Shown: piece by piece, positions 5,925 through 13,368 of the stretch
How the letters are laid out: each line of letters begins with the position of its first letter
Numbering within the stretch: position 1 is the first letter of the stretch
From: an uncultured Eubacteriales bacterium
GTDB lineage: Bacteria > Bacillota > Clostridia > Oscillospirales > Oscillospiraceae
NCBI GenBank assembly: GCA_900551355.1
Contig: URVR01000021.1
Location: 1 to 15,767, forward strand
Length of the DNA: 15,767 nt
Direction of reading: 5' to 3'
Notes under the pieces: generated by a model
What the model was told of the DNA's origin: nothing
Seen by the model: only the letters and a program-made list of their open reading frames with translations
Database searches by the model: none
Made by a program: the position numbers and the translations under genes

Positions 5925-6791
5925 TTACTTGCCCTCGCGGTCATAGGCCACCACCACGCGGCGGTTGGGCTCCGTGCCGATGGAGTAGGTGGTGACGCCC
6001 TTCACATCCTGCAATGCGGCGTGGATCACATGGCGCTCGTAGGCGTTCATAGGCTCCAGCGTCACGCTGCGGCGGTACTTGGCCACCTTGGCGGCCACCT
6101 TGTTGGCAAGGCTCTCCAGGCTCTGCTCGCGCTTGGCGCGGTAGTTCTCCGCGTCCATCTGGATGCGGATGCGCTTGTCGCTGCCGGTGTTGACGGCGTA
6201 GTTGGTCAGCTGCTGGATGGCGTCCAGGGTCTCGCCCCGGCGGCCGATGAGCTGGCCCAGCTTCTCGCCCTCCAGGATCACCTTGTAGCGGCCCTTTTCC
6301 ATCTCATAGACCTTCACCTGGGCGGCGCTGTCCATGTGCTCCAGCAGGCCGGAGACAAAGGCCACGATGCGCTGGGCGTTCTCGTCCTCGCACAGGGGCA
6401 GGTCAATGGCGGGGATGTCCTTCTTCTCGGGACGCGGGGCGCGCTGGGGCTTGTCCGTCCGCTGGGGACGGGGCGCGCGGTCGCCGCGCTGGGCGTTCTC
6501 GCTGCGCTGGGGCTTGTCCGCGGCCTTGGGAGCGGAGGGCTTTTCCACCTTCTTCTCCTCCGCGGGCTTCTGGACAACGGGCTTGACAACGGGGGCCGGC
6601 TCGGCCACAGGGGCCTCCTCCGGGCCGTAGGTCAGGCGGACGCGGGCGGGATTGCTGCCGATGCCCAAAAAGCCGCTTTTGGCGCGCTCCAGGATCTCCA
6701 CGGACACGTCGTCGCGGTCCATGCCCAGCTGCTCAAGGCCCTTGCGGATGGCCTCGTCCTCAGTCTTGCCCGTTACGTCGATATAACTCAT
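5925..6791 (-). CDS. jag: RNA-binding protein Jag (KhpB/EloR)
   Basis: This 288-residue protein has the three expected parts: an N-terminal Jag domain (1-54, with AKSGFLGIGS at 37-46), a KH domain (about 135-212, with IGRRGETL at 182-189 carrying the GxxG loop), and an R3H domain (about 220-286, with R253 and H257). Between them lies a low-complexity Pro/Lys/Arg linker (about 57-128) in which DKPQR occurs twice. Homologues bind RNA and influence cell elongation and division. The ATG at 6791-6789 follows AAGGAG by eight bases; an in-frame TTG two codons earlier would be too close to that site. It lies 15 bases after yidC, the normal partner. Confidence 0.95.
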   Translation of the reverse strand: MSYIDVTGKTEDEAIRKGLEQLGMDRDDVSVEILERAKSGFLGIGSNPARVRLTYGPEEAPVAEPAPVVKPVVQKPAEEKKVEKPSAPKAADKPQRSENAQRGDRAPRPQRTDKPQRAPRPEKKDIPAIDLPLCEDENAQRIVAFVSGLLEHMDSAAQVKVYEMEKGRYKVILEGEKLGQLIGRRGETLDAIQQLTNYAVNTGSDKRIRIQMDAENYRAKREQSLESLANKVAAKVAKYRRSVTLEPMNAYERHVIHAALQDVKGVTTYSIGTEPNRRVVVAYDREGK

Positions 6792-6806
6792 AGACAAAAC
6801 TCCTTA

Positions 6807-7913
6807 TCAGTTGTCGTTGTAGTGCTCCTCGCTGAAGGCGCGGCCCCGTGCGTAGGGGCGCTGGCCCACGCGGCCGGCCTCGGTGGTGCTGCCGCGGTGC
6901 TCGCCGTCGGAGGATTTTTTCTTCTTCTGCTGGGGCTGGGGCTTTTTCTCGCCCTTGGCAGACGCCAGCTGCTGGTTGTAATTCTCGCGGGCCGCCTGCA
7001 TCTTGGCATAGCGCTTCTCCCGCTTTTCGCGCTCCTTGTCGGTCTCCTCACGGTCCAGGATCTTGTTGAAATACTTGTTGAGGAACAGCTCCTGGATGCA
7101 GGAGAAGCCGGCGTTGCAGATCCAGTACACGCACAGGGCGGCGGGGAGGATGTAGCCCATCCACACCGTCATCAGGGGCATCATGTACATCATGGCCTTG
7201 CTGGAGCCGTTCATCTGGGTGTTCCCGTTGCTCTTCATGGAGATCATGGTCATCAGGAACTGCAGACCGGCGGAGATCAGCGGCAGGATCAGGATGCCGA
7301 TGACGGGCCAGCCGCCGGAGGGGAACTGGCTGAACAGGTCCTTGCCCACGGAGGACAGGTCCATGCCCAGGAAGTTGTAGTCCAGGTCAACGAGGCCGGC
7401 GAACTTGCCGTCAAAATCGGCCCAGTGCTCATGGATGAACTTGGCCAGGTAGATCTGCTCATAGGCAGCGGCCTGACCCTCCGCCGCGGCGGTATACCCC
7501 AGAGACGCCGCCAGCGTGGTGATCTCGGTGATCACGGTCTCGGACAGGCTCATGAAGTAGCGCAGGGGGGTACGGATGATGTAGTACAGGGCAATGAGGA
7601 TGGGGAACGGGATGAAGGAACACAGGCAGCCGGACATGGGGTTCACACCCTCGCGGGCGTAGAGGTCGGCCATCTCCTGCTGCTGCTTTTCCTTGTTGTT
7701 GGCATACCGCGTCTGGATATCCTTGATCTTGCCCTGCATGCGGTTCATGCGCAGCATGCTCTTCTTGCTCTTGAGCTGGAAGGGCAGCAGCACCAGCTTC
7801 ACCATCAGGGTGAACAGGATCAGCGCCACGCCGTAGGAGCCCGTCCAGGTGTAGAACAGGCGGGTCAGCCACGCGAACGGTACGCAGATGTAGTATCCGA
7901 GTTGTGCAAACAT
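6807..7913 (-). CDS. yidC: Membrane protein insertase YidC/Oxa1 (SpoIIIJ-like)
   Basis: This 368-residue protein inserts proteins into the cytoplasmic membrane, alone or with SecYEG. Hydrophobic segments lie at about 5-22, 27-46, 98-115, 203-224 and 240-266. The block ALILFTLMVKLVLLP (30-44) carries K39 where most characterised homologues have the groove arginine. NPMSGCLCSFIPFPILIALY (91-110) and ALCVYWICNAGFSCIQ (259-274) are family signatures. No lipobox is visible, unlike Bacillus SpoIIIJ. The C-terminal tail (about 283-345) is strongly charged and ends in KKKKSS, fitting ribosome contact. The ATG at 7913 follows AAGGAGAT. It sits between yidD and jag. Confidence 0.96.
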   Translation of the reverse strand: MFAQLGYYICVPFAWLTRLFYTWTGSYGVALILFTLMVKLVLLPFQLKSKKSMLRMNRMQGKIKDIQTRYANNKEKQQQEMADLYAREGVNPMSGCLCSFIPFPILIALYYIIRTPLRYFMSLSETVITEITTLAASLGYTAAAEGQAAAYEQIYLAKFIHEHWADFDGKFAGLVDLDYNFLGMDLSSVGKDLFSQFPSGGWPVIGILILPLISAGLQFLMTMISMKSNGNTQMNGSSKAMMYMMPLMTVWMGYILPAALCVYWICNAGFSCIQELFLNKYFNKILDREETDKEREKREKRYAKMQAARENYNQQLASAKGEKKPQPQQKKKKSSDGEHRGSTTEAGRVGQRPYARGRAFSEEHYNDN

Positions 7914-7959
7914 GGGTGATCTCCTTCGTTGTAAAATAGAACGAGGCTTTCAGGTTTTT

Positions 7960-8172
7960 TCAGGGCACCGGATCATACCAGCCGCCCTTGTGGAAGGGGT
8001 GACACCGCAGAAAGCGCTTCAGCGCCAGCCAGCCGCCCTTGGCCGCCCCGTACTTCTCAATGGCTTCCAGCGCGTATTGAGAGCAGGTGGGCACAAAGCG
8101 GCAGGTAGGGGGGAAGAGGGGGGAAATGGCCCGGCGGTAAAACCGGATGAGCCGCAGCAGGAGCTTTTTCAT
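7960..8172 (-). CDS. yidD: Membrane protein insertion efficiency factor YidD
   Basis: This 70-residue protein has the YidD signature: an amphipathic N-terminus ([19 protein letters not shown]), then [18 protein letters not shown] and [18 protein letters not shown]. It is thought to assist YidC at the inner face of the membrane. C24, C30 and C57 are the conserved cysteines. The ATG at 8172 overlaps the rnpA stop as ATGA, and the gene lies 46 bases before yidC. Confidence 0.96.
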   Translation of the reverse strand: MKKLLLRLIRFYRRAISPLFPPTCRFVPTCSQYALEAIEKYGAAKGGWLALKRFLRCHPFHKGGWYDPVP

Positions 8173-8513
8173 ACGTCCTCCCGCAGAAGACCCAGCTGCG
8201 CAAGGCAGCGCAGATACTGCTTTTCCAGCTTGGCGTAGGGCATGTCCACGGCCCGGGTCCGGGCCACGGCGATGACGTCGTACCCGGGGAGCATATCCTG
8301 CCTGTGCAGGCGGTACAGCTCCCGCAGGCGGCGGCGGACACGGTTGCGCACCACCGCGTGGCCCAGCTTCGTGGACACGGTGACGCCCAGCCGGCTCATG
8401 CCCTGCCGGTTTTTCATGCAGTAGACCACCACACCGCCGGAGACGGCGGAGCGGCCCTTGCGATAGATGCGGCGGAAATCGCCGTTTTCCTTTACCGTTA
8501 CGCGCGGATCCAT
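8169..8513 (-). CDS. rnpA: Ribonuclease P protein component
   Basis: This 114-residue basic protein helps the RNase P RNA cleave tRNA 5' leaders. The diagnostic block [13 protein letters not shown] lies at residues 54-66, with the family pattern [10 protein letters not shown] just before it. FRRIYRKGR (13-21) is the usual N-terminal segment. The ATG at 8513 follows AGAGGGAACG; the longer open frame has no ribosome binding site. It overlaps yidD by four bases. The RNase P RNA gene is not in this window. Confidence 0.96.
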   Translation of the reverse strand: MDPRVTVKENGDFRRIYRKGRSAVSGGVVVYCMKNRQGMSRLGVTVSTKLGHAVVRNRVRRRLRELYRLHRQDMLPGYDVIAVARTRAVDMPYAKLEKQYLRCLAQLGLLREDV

Positions 8514-8575
8514 ACGTTCCCTCTTTTTCCGGTATCCTTGGCGGACGCACCGCGTTTTCCGGAGAAACACCAATA

Positions 8576-8600
8576 GGGACGGCAGCCGAACCACCGTCCC
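8576..8600. other. Hairpin in the rpmH-rnpA spacer
   Basis: GGGACGG (8576-8582) and CCGTCCC (8594-8600) form a 7-bp stem with an 11-base loop. There is no T-run on the transcribed strand, so it is not an obvious terminator. It may be a processing or stability element that lets rpmH be expressed more strongly than rnpA; that is inference. Confidence 0.45.
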
Positions 8601-8640
8601 TCAAGGCTTTATCTCACTGTGCGATGCACTTTCCGCGACC

Positions 8641-8775
8641 TCAATGGGTCAGGCGAGCGCGGCCCTTGGCACGACGGCGAGCCAGCACCTTGCGGCCGTT
8701 GCGGGTGGCCATTCTCTTGCGGAAGCCGTGCTCCTTGGAGCGCTGGCGCTTCTTGGGCTGATAGGTACGGAACAT
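8641..8775 (-). CDS. rpmH: Ribosomal protein bL34
   Basis: This 44-residue, very basic protein reads [20 protein letters not shown] at its start and continues [20 protein letters not shown], which is classic bL34 of the large ribosomal subunit. The ATG at 8775-8773 is eight bases after GGAGGT; an overlapping ATG five bases upstream is in another frame and closer to the ribosome binding site than usual. It is the first gene of the minus-strand operon leaving the origin, driven by the consensus promoter at 8903-8931 through a leader of about 120 bases. Confidence 0.98.
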   Translation of the reverse strand: MFRTYQPKKRQRSKEHGFRKRMATRNGRKVLARRRAKGRARLTH

Positions 8776-8795
8776 TGCATGACACCTCCATTTTG

Positions 8796-8826
8796 AAAAA
8801 TATCCGGCGGCGGAACGGAGCCGCCG
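8796..8826 (-). terminator. Terminator-like hairpin in the rpmH leader
   Basis: On the minus strand CGGCGGC (8826-8820), an eight-base loop and GCCGCCG (8811-8805) are followed by GATATTTTT. This resembles an intrinsic terminator placed about 20 bases before the rpmH start, inside the leader. Full termination here would silence essential genes, so if real it is either leaky or conditional (attenuation). Confidence 0.45.
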
Positions 8827-8902
8827 CTCTTACTCGACAGCAGAGGACGTGAGTTCCCTGCCGCAGTCGACACATCAGACGCCGAAAAACGGCGCAAAAC
8901 AC

Positions 8903-8931
8903 ATTATACATAACGAAAACCGGCCTGTCAA
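8903..8931 (-). promoter_or_regulatory. Consensus sigma-A promoter of the rpmH operon
   Basis: On the minus strand a perfect TTGACA (8931-8926), 17 bases and a perfect TATAAT (8908-8903) give an ideal housekeeping promoter. Transcription would start near 8896. It diverges from the dnaA promoter, whose -35 lies about 75 bases away. Confidence 0.95.
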
Positions 8932-9002
8932 CATAAAATTCCCCCCTGCCGCCGGAAAAGCGCCCCGCGGTGAAAAAATAAGTCTGCTTTATATTTAGAA
9001 TA

Positions 9003-9011
9003 TGTGGACAA
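9003..9011 (-). promoter_or_regulatory. DnaA box overlapping the dnaA promoter -35
   Basis: TGTGGACAA on the plus strand is the complement of TTGTCCACA, one mismatch from the DnaA box TTATCCACA. It covers the whole -35 hexamer of the dnaA promoter (9005-9010), so bound DnaA would be expected to repress its own gene. Confidence 0.65.
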
Positions 9012-9033
9012 CTTCCGCTGTTTTTGGTATAAT
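9005..9033 (+). promoter_or_regulatory. sigma-A promoter of dnaA
   Basis: TGGACA (9005-9010), 17 bases and a perfect TATAAT (9028-9033), with a TGG extended -10 just before it, form a strong promoter. The start would lie near 9040, about 63 bases before the dnaA start codon. Confidence 0.88.
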
Positions 9034-9102
9034 GTAACGGGATATTCTGCGCCCTCGGCGCATGAGACAAAACACACAGGATAGAAGAAAGGAGAGCTTC
9101 CT

Positions 9103-10419
9103 TTGAAATCACTGTCAGACCTGTGGGACAGCATTCTCGCCCGGCTCAGCGGCGAGCTGTCCGACACCACCATCAAGACCTGGTTCGACGAGATCTCCGT
9201 GGTGACCATGGAGGATTCGGCGCTGGTGCTGCACTGCAGCAATGCCTTCAAAAAGAACACCGTGGAGGCCCGGTTCCTGCCCCAGATCAAGGCGGCGCTG
9301 AAGGACATCTTCTCCACGGACATGGAGGTCAAGATCCTCAACGACGAGCAGCTGGCCGCCTATCACGGCGTGGCGCCCGACCGGCCCGGTGACCTGTTCG
9401 ACTCCGACGCCTTCACATTTGAGACGTATGTGGTCGGCCCCCAGAACAAGCTGGCCTACGCCGCCGCCAAATCCGTGGCGGAGAAGCCGGCGGAGAGCTA
9501 CAACCCCCTTTTCATCTACGGCGACTCCGGTCTGGGCAAGACCCACCTGCTGTACGCCATCGCCCATCTGGTGAAGAAGCGCCGGCCCGAGGCCCGCATC
9601 GTCTACATCAAGGGCGACGACTTCACCAACGAGCTGGTCAGCTCCATCCGGGAGAACCGGAACGCGGAGTTCCGGGAGAAATACCGGGAGGCCACGGTGC
9701 TGCTGGTGGACGATATCCAGTTCATCGCCGGCAAGATCCAGACCCAGGAGGAGTTCTTCCACACCTTCAATACCCTGTACGAGTCCGGCAAGCAGATCGT
9801 GCTGACCTCCGACCGGCCGCCCCGGGAGATGACCCAGCTGGAGGACCGCCTGCGCACCCGGTTCGAGTGGGGCCTGATGGTGGATGTTGCCCCGCCGGAT
9901 TTTGAGACCCGGCTGGCCATCATCCAGAACAAGGCGGCGGCGCTGGGCGTCAAGCTGCCCGACGAGGTGACGGACTACATCGCGGAAAACGTGACCTCCA
10001 ACGTGCGGCAGCTGGAGGGCACCCTCAACAAAATACTGGCCTACCGCGACCTGCTGGGCGACCAGGTGGACGAGGAGGCCGTGGGCCGCGCCGTCCGGGA
10101 CATGCTGCTCAAGAGCAACGAATATGTGCCGTCGCCCAAGATCATCATCAGCTATGTGGCCAAATACTACCATCTGGACGAGGACACCATCCGGGGCCAG
10201 AGCCGGGGCCGCGACATCGTGGCGGCCCGTCAGGTGGCCATCTACCTGATCCGGCGGATGAACGCCCTGCCCATGAACGACATCGGCAAGGAGTTCAGCA
10301 ACCGTGACCACACCACCATCCTCCATTCCCTGCAGAAGGTGGAGCAGCAGATGCAGACCGACCCGGCCTTTGCCGAGCGGGTCAAGGAGATCACCACCAA
10401 CATCAACAACAAGCGGTGA
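9103..10419 (+). CDS. dnaA: Chromosomal replication initiator DnaA
   Basis: This 438-residue AAA+ ATPase binds DnaA boxes and opens the origin. The start is a TTG, eight bases after AAAGGAG, giving the typical N-terminus KSLSDLWDSILARL. The poorly conserved linker (about 85-105) is short. Walker A is GDSGLGKT (140-147), Walker B is LLVDDIQF (200-207), sensor 1 is LTSDRPP (234-240), and the arginine finger is R253 in RLRTRFEWGL. The C-terminal DNA-binding domain has SRGRDIVAARQVAIYL (367-382) and the signature FSNRDHTTILHS (398-409). It is transcribed away from the rpmH operon, with the probable oriC following its stop codon. Confidence 0.98.
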   Translation: MKSLSDLWDSILARLSGELSDTTIKTWFDEISVVTMEDSALVLHCSNAFKKNTVEARFLPQIKAALKDIFSTDMEVKILNDEQLAAYHGVAPDRPGDLFDSDAFTFETYVVGPQNKLAYAAAKSVAEKPAESYNPLFIYGDSGLGKTHLLYAIAHLVKKRRPEARIVYIKGDDFTNELVSSIRENRNAEFREKYREATVLLVDDIQFIAGKIQTQEEFFHTFNTLYESGKQIVLTSDRPPREMTQLEDRLRTRFEWGLMVDVAPPDFETRLAIIQNKAAALGVKLPDEVTDYIAENVTSNVRQLEGTLNKILAYRDLLGDQVDEEAVGRAVRDMLLKSNEYVPSPKIIISYVAKYYHLDEDTIRGQSRGRDIVAARQVAIYLIRRMNALPMNDIGKEFSNRDHTTILHSLQKVEQQMQTDPAFAERVKEITTNINNKR

Positions 10420-10421
10420 GG

Positions 10422-10566
10422 TTTTCCACGAACGCTGTGAAATCCACGGGGAAAACCTGTGTATAAACGGAAAAAGAGAAAAACGGTGGATAAGCAGGGG
10501 TCTGTTTCCAGAGAGCCTGTGGAAAGAAAGCCCTTGGAAATACAGGAAAAAACGGGCTTTTCCACA
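10422..10566. other. DnaA-box cluster, probable oriC
   Basis: The dnaA-dnaN gap holds five sequences close to the DnaA box TTATCCACA: TTTTCCACG (10422-10430, +), TTATACACA (10458-10466, minus), TTATCCACC (10485-10493, minus), CTTTCCACA (10518-10526, minus) and TTTTCCACA (10558-10566, +). Two differ at two positions and three at one, and none is exact, so the set is a graded-affinity cluster. The position between dnaA and dnaN and the reversal of gene direction around dnaA agree with the chromosomal origin. Confidence 0.85.
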
Positions 10567-10568
10567 AA

Positions 10569-10622
10569 CCGCGGCCCCTACGACTCCTGTTACTAAAAAA
10601 TGATTAGTTTATGATTTGTTTC
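10569..10622. other. Probable origin unwinding element
   Basis: Directly after the last DnaA box comes a GC-rich block CCGCGGCCCC (10569-10578), then CTC-CTG-TTA-CTA (10584-10595), then an A/T-rich run to about 10622. Read on the complementary strand 3' to 5', the four triplets are GAG-GAC-AAT-GAT, each with the central A of the DnaA-trio. Box, GC cluster, trios and AT tract is the order described for the Bacillus subtilis basal unwinding system. The trio match is loose and is inference. Confidence 0.55.
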
Positions 10623-10665
10623 TGAGAAATATGCCTGCCAAATACAAGAAAGGACCGAGATCGAG

Positions 10666-11778
10666 ATGCTGAAATTTTCCTGTGAAAAGACACTGCTCCA
10701 GCAGGCCGTCAGTACCGTGTCCCGCGCCGTGGCCGCCAAAAGCTCCATCCCCGCGCTGGAGGGCGTGCTGCTGGAGGGCGACACCCAGCTGACGCTGTCC
10801 GGCTACAATATGCAGACCGGTATCCGCACCGCTGTGTCCGCCGAGATCCATCAGGAGGGCCGCATCGTTCTGAACGCCCGTCTGTTCGGCGAGATGATCC
10901 GCCGCCTGCCTGACGACATCGTGGTTTTTTCCGCCGATGAGAAATATGTGGTGAAGCTGGTCTGCGGCGACGCCAGCTTCGAGCTGCCCGGTCTGTCCGC
11001 CGACGACTATCCTGAGCTGCCCACCGTGGACGACGAGTTCTCCGTCTCCATCCAACAGAAGACCATCAAGGCCATGATCAACCAGACCAGCTTCGCCGTG
11101 TCCACCAACGAGTCCCGGCCCATCCATACCGGCGCGCTGTTTGAGATCAGCGACACGGGTCTGACCATGGTGGCGGTGGACGGCTTCCGTCTGGCGCTGC
11201 GCCGCGAGCCGCTGGAGCGCATCGACGGCGGCGCGTTCCGCTTCGTGGCCCCCGGCGCCGCCCTCAACGAGGTGGAGAAGATCTGCGCCGACACCGACGC
11301 GCTGCTGACGGTGGTGCAGGGCAAGCGGCACCTGATGTTCGAGGTGGAGAATACCCAGCTCATCTGCCGCCGGCTGGAGGGTGAATTCCTGGATTACCGC
11401 AACGCCATCCCCAAGAACAACCCCATCTGCGTGGAGGTGGAGACCAAGGCCCTGCTGGAGAGCCTGGACCGCGTGTCCGTGGTCATCAGCGAGAAGCTGA
11501 AAAGCCCTGTCCGGTGCCTGTTTGACGCCGACCGCGTCTATCTCTCCGCCCGCACCGGCAACGGCGAGGCCAAGGACATCTGCCCCATCAAGGGCGACGG
11601 CCGGCAGCTGGAGATCGGCTTCAACAACCGCTATCTCATGGACGCTCTGCGTTATGCCCCGGCGGACAAGGTGCATCTGCAGCTGAACACCGGCATCTCC
11701 CCCTGCATCATCACGCCGATGGACGGCGGGGACGAGTTCCTTTATATGGTGCTCCCCGTAAGACTGAAGGCTCAATAA
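10666..11778 (+). CDS. dnaN: DNA polymerase III beta subunit (sliding clamp)
   Basis: This 370-residue protein forms the ring-shaped dimer that holds DNA polymerase III on DNA. Three clamp domains are expected at about 1-125, 126-250 and 251-370. Family marks are KSSIPALEG (25-33), MVAVDGFRLAL (168-178) and the C-terminal MVLPVRL (361-367), part of the binding pocket for partner proteins. The ATG follows AAAGGA by 11 bases. It is separated from dnaA by the origin and lies 15 bases before the S4-domain gene. No clear separate promoter is visible in the origin region, so it may be read through from dnaA. Confidence 0.97.
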   Translation: MLKFSCEKTLLQQAVSTVSRAVAAKSSIPALEGVLLEGDTQLTLSGYNMQTGIRTAVSAEIHQEGRIVLNARLFGEMIRRLPDDIVVFSADEKYVVKLVCGDASFELPGLSADDYPELPTVDDEFSVSIQQKTIKAMINQTSFAVSTNESRPIHTGALFEISDTGLTMVAVDGFRLALRREPLERIDGGAFRFVAPGAALNEVEKICADTDALLTVVQGKRHLMFEVENTQLICRRLEGEFLDYRNAIPKNNPICVEVETKALLESLDRVSVVISEKLKSPVRCLFDADRVYLSARTGNGEAKDICPIKGDGRQLEIGFNNRYLMDALRYAPADKVHLQLNTGISPCIITPMDGGDEFLYMVLPVRLKAQ

Positions 11779-11793
11779 GGATACGATACGAGT

Positions 11794-12012
11794 ATGGAAA
11801 ACATAGAGATCACAACAGAATATATCAAGCTGCAGGACCTGCTGAAGCTGGCTGCGGCGGTGCAGACCGGCGGCGAGGCCAAGCTCGTCATCCAGGAGGG
11901 TGACGTGACGGTCAACGGCGAGGTGTGCACCATGCGGGGCAAAAAGCTGCGTCCCGGCGACGACGTGTGCTTCAACGGACAGCACTACGCGGTCATCTAT
12001 GCGGATCGATAA
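11794..12012 (+). CDS. yaaA: S4-domain RNA-binding protein YaaA
   Basis: This 72-residue protein is one S4-like RNA-binding fold: ITTEYIKLQDLLKLAAAVQ leads to GGEAKLVIQEGDVTVNGEV and then KKLRPGDDV. It matches the small YaaA protein always found between dnaN and recF in Firmicutes; a role in ribosome assembly has been suggested for the family. The start ATG is 15 bases after dnaN. The gene overlaps recF by 14 bases in another frame, so recF is probably translated by coupling. Confidence 0.93.
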   Translation: MENIEITTEYIKLQDLLKLAAAVQTGGEAKLVIQEGDVTVNGEVCTMRGKKLRPGDDVCFNGQHYAVIYADR

Positions 12013-13102
12013 GCTGACGCTGGACGGCTGGCGCAATTACCGGCGGCAGACGCTGGACTTCGATGGGAGCTGCAACGTCATCTACGGCGAGAACGCCCAG
12101 GGCAAGACCAACCTGCTGGAGGCCATGGTCTATCTGTCCTGCGGCAAAAGCCCCCGCGCCCACGGCGACCGGGAGCTGATCGGCTTCGACCGGCAGGAGG
12201 CGTCCGTCACGGCGCAGCTCCTGTCCCGGGAGCGGGTGTTCACCACGGATATACAGCTCTTTCGCGGCAAACGCCGGAAAATGACGGTCAACGGCGTGCC
12301 CGCCAAGACCAACGCGGCGCTGTCCGACGTGCTGCACACCGTATTCTTCTGCCCGGAGGACCTGTTCCTCATCCGGGCGGGAGCGGCAGAGCGGCGGCGG
12401 TTCATGGATCTGTCCCTGTGCCAGCTGCGGCCCCGGTACGCCGAGGCACTGGCGGAATACGGGCGGCTGTACGAGCACAAGACCCGTATCCTCCGGGACA
12501 GCGAGGAGCATCCCCAGCTTTTGCAGATGCTGCCAGAGTTCAATGAGCGGCTGTGCCGTGTGGGCGCGGTGCTCATCGGCTACCGGGCTCGGTTCTGCGC
12601 GTCGCTGGCGGAATACGCACGGCAGGCGCATTTTGAGTGCTCCGGCGAAAAGGAGGAGCTGACGCTCCTGTACCGGACGGTGAAGACCGTGGAGGATCCC
12701 TTCGCGCCGCAAGAGCAGATATGTGAGGCGCTGCGGCGCCATCAGGAGGCGCATCTGGCGGCGGAGCGCGCCAGCCGGTTGTGTCTGTCCGGCCCCCACA
12801 AGGACGATGTGGAGGTGCTGATCAACGGCCGCAGCGCCCGGCAGTACGGCTCCCAGGGGCAGGTACGGACGGCGGCGCTGAGCCTGAAGCTGGCGGAACG
12901 GGAGATCCACAAAAACGCCGCGGGGGAGTATCCGGTGATGCTGCTGGACGATGTGCTCAGCGAGCTGGATCCCCGGCGGCAGGAATACGTCCTGAACCGG
13001 ATACAGGGCGGGCAGGTGTTCATCACCTGCTGCGAGAACGACCGGCTGGACACCATGCTGCGGGGCCGGGTATTCCATATCCGGGACGGGGAGGTGCTGT
13101 AA
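11999..13102 (+). CDS. recF: Recombination mediator RecF
   Basis: This 367-residue SMC-like ATPase helps load RecA at single-strand gaps. Walker A is GENAQGKT (30-37); the DLF and RRRFMD segments (121-136), SGPHKDD (264-270), the ABC signature YGSQGQVRTAALSLKLAE (283-300) and Walker B VMLLDDVLSELD (313-324) follow in order. The signature has Val where Gln is common before RT. The N-terminus MRIDKLTLDGWRNY is typical. The start lies inside yaaA with no ribosome binding site of its own standing out, and its stop shares one base with the remB start (TAATG). Confidence 0.97.
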   Translation: MRIDKLTLDGWRNYRRQTLDFDGSCNVIYGENAQGKTNLLEAMVYLSCGKSPRAHGDRELIGFDRQEASVTAQLLSRERVFTTDIQLFRGKRRKMTVNGVPAKTNAALSDVLHTVFFCPEDLFLIRAGAAERRRFMDLSLCQLRPRYAEALAEYGRLYEHKTRILRDSEEHPQLLQMLPEFNERLCRVGAVLIGYRARFCASLAEYARQAHFECSGEKEELTLLYRTVKTVEDPFAPQEQICEALRRHQEAHLAAERASRLCLSGPHKDDVEVLINGRSARQYGSQGQVRTAALSLKLAEREIHKNAAGEYPVMLLDDVLSELDPRRQEYVLNRIQGGQVFITCCENDRLDTMLRGRVFHIRDGEVL

Positions 13103-13365
13103 TGGCGTACCTGCACATCGGGCAGAACGTGATGCTGGAGGACAAGCGCATCATCGGCATCTTTGATCTGGACAACACATCCACTTCCAAAATAACAAGG
13201 GCATTTCTGGACGGCGCGGAGCATGAGGGCGTGGTACAGACCGCCTGCGAGGATATCCCAAAGTCCTTCGTGGTGTGCGACCACCCCTATCACCGGCAGA
13301 TCATCTATATATCCCAGCTGAATTCCCAGACGCTGCTCAGGCGCGCTCAGGGGAAAGGAGAATAA
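13102..13365 (+). CDS. remB: RemB/YaaB family protein (DUF370)
   Basis: This 87-residue protein belongs to the DUF370 family: MAYLHIGQNVMLEDKRIIGI followed by FDLDNTSTSK and PKSFVVCD. It corresponds to B. subtilis YaaB (RemB), found at the same place between recF and gyrB. RemA and RemB help activate biofilm-matrix genes in Bacillus; RemA is a DNA-binding protein. The job in this organism is not shown by the sequence. It begins in the recF stop and ends three bases before gyrB. Confidence 0.92.
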   Translation: MAYLHIGQNVMLEDKRIIGIFDLDNTSTSKITRAFLDGAEHEGVVQTACEDIPKSFVVCDHPYHRQIIYISQLNSQTLLRRAQGKGE

Positions 13366-13368
13366 CAT

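Noticed and set aside
5919..7919. A 666-codon plus-strand open frame opposite jag and yidC
   Set aside because: It mirrors two well-recognised minus-strand genes, has the same His/Gly/Val/Leu-rich composition as other antisense frames here, and lacks family motifs.
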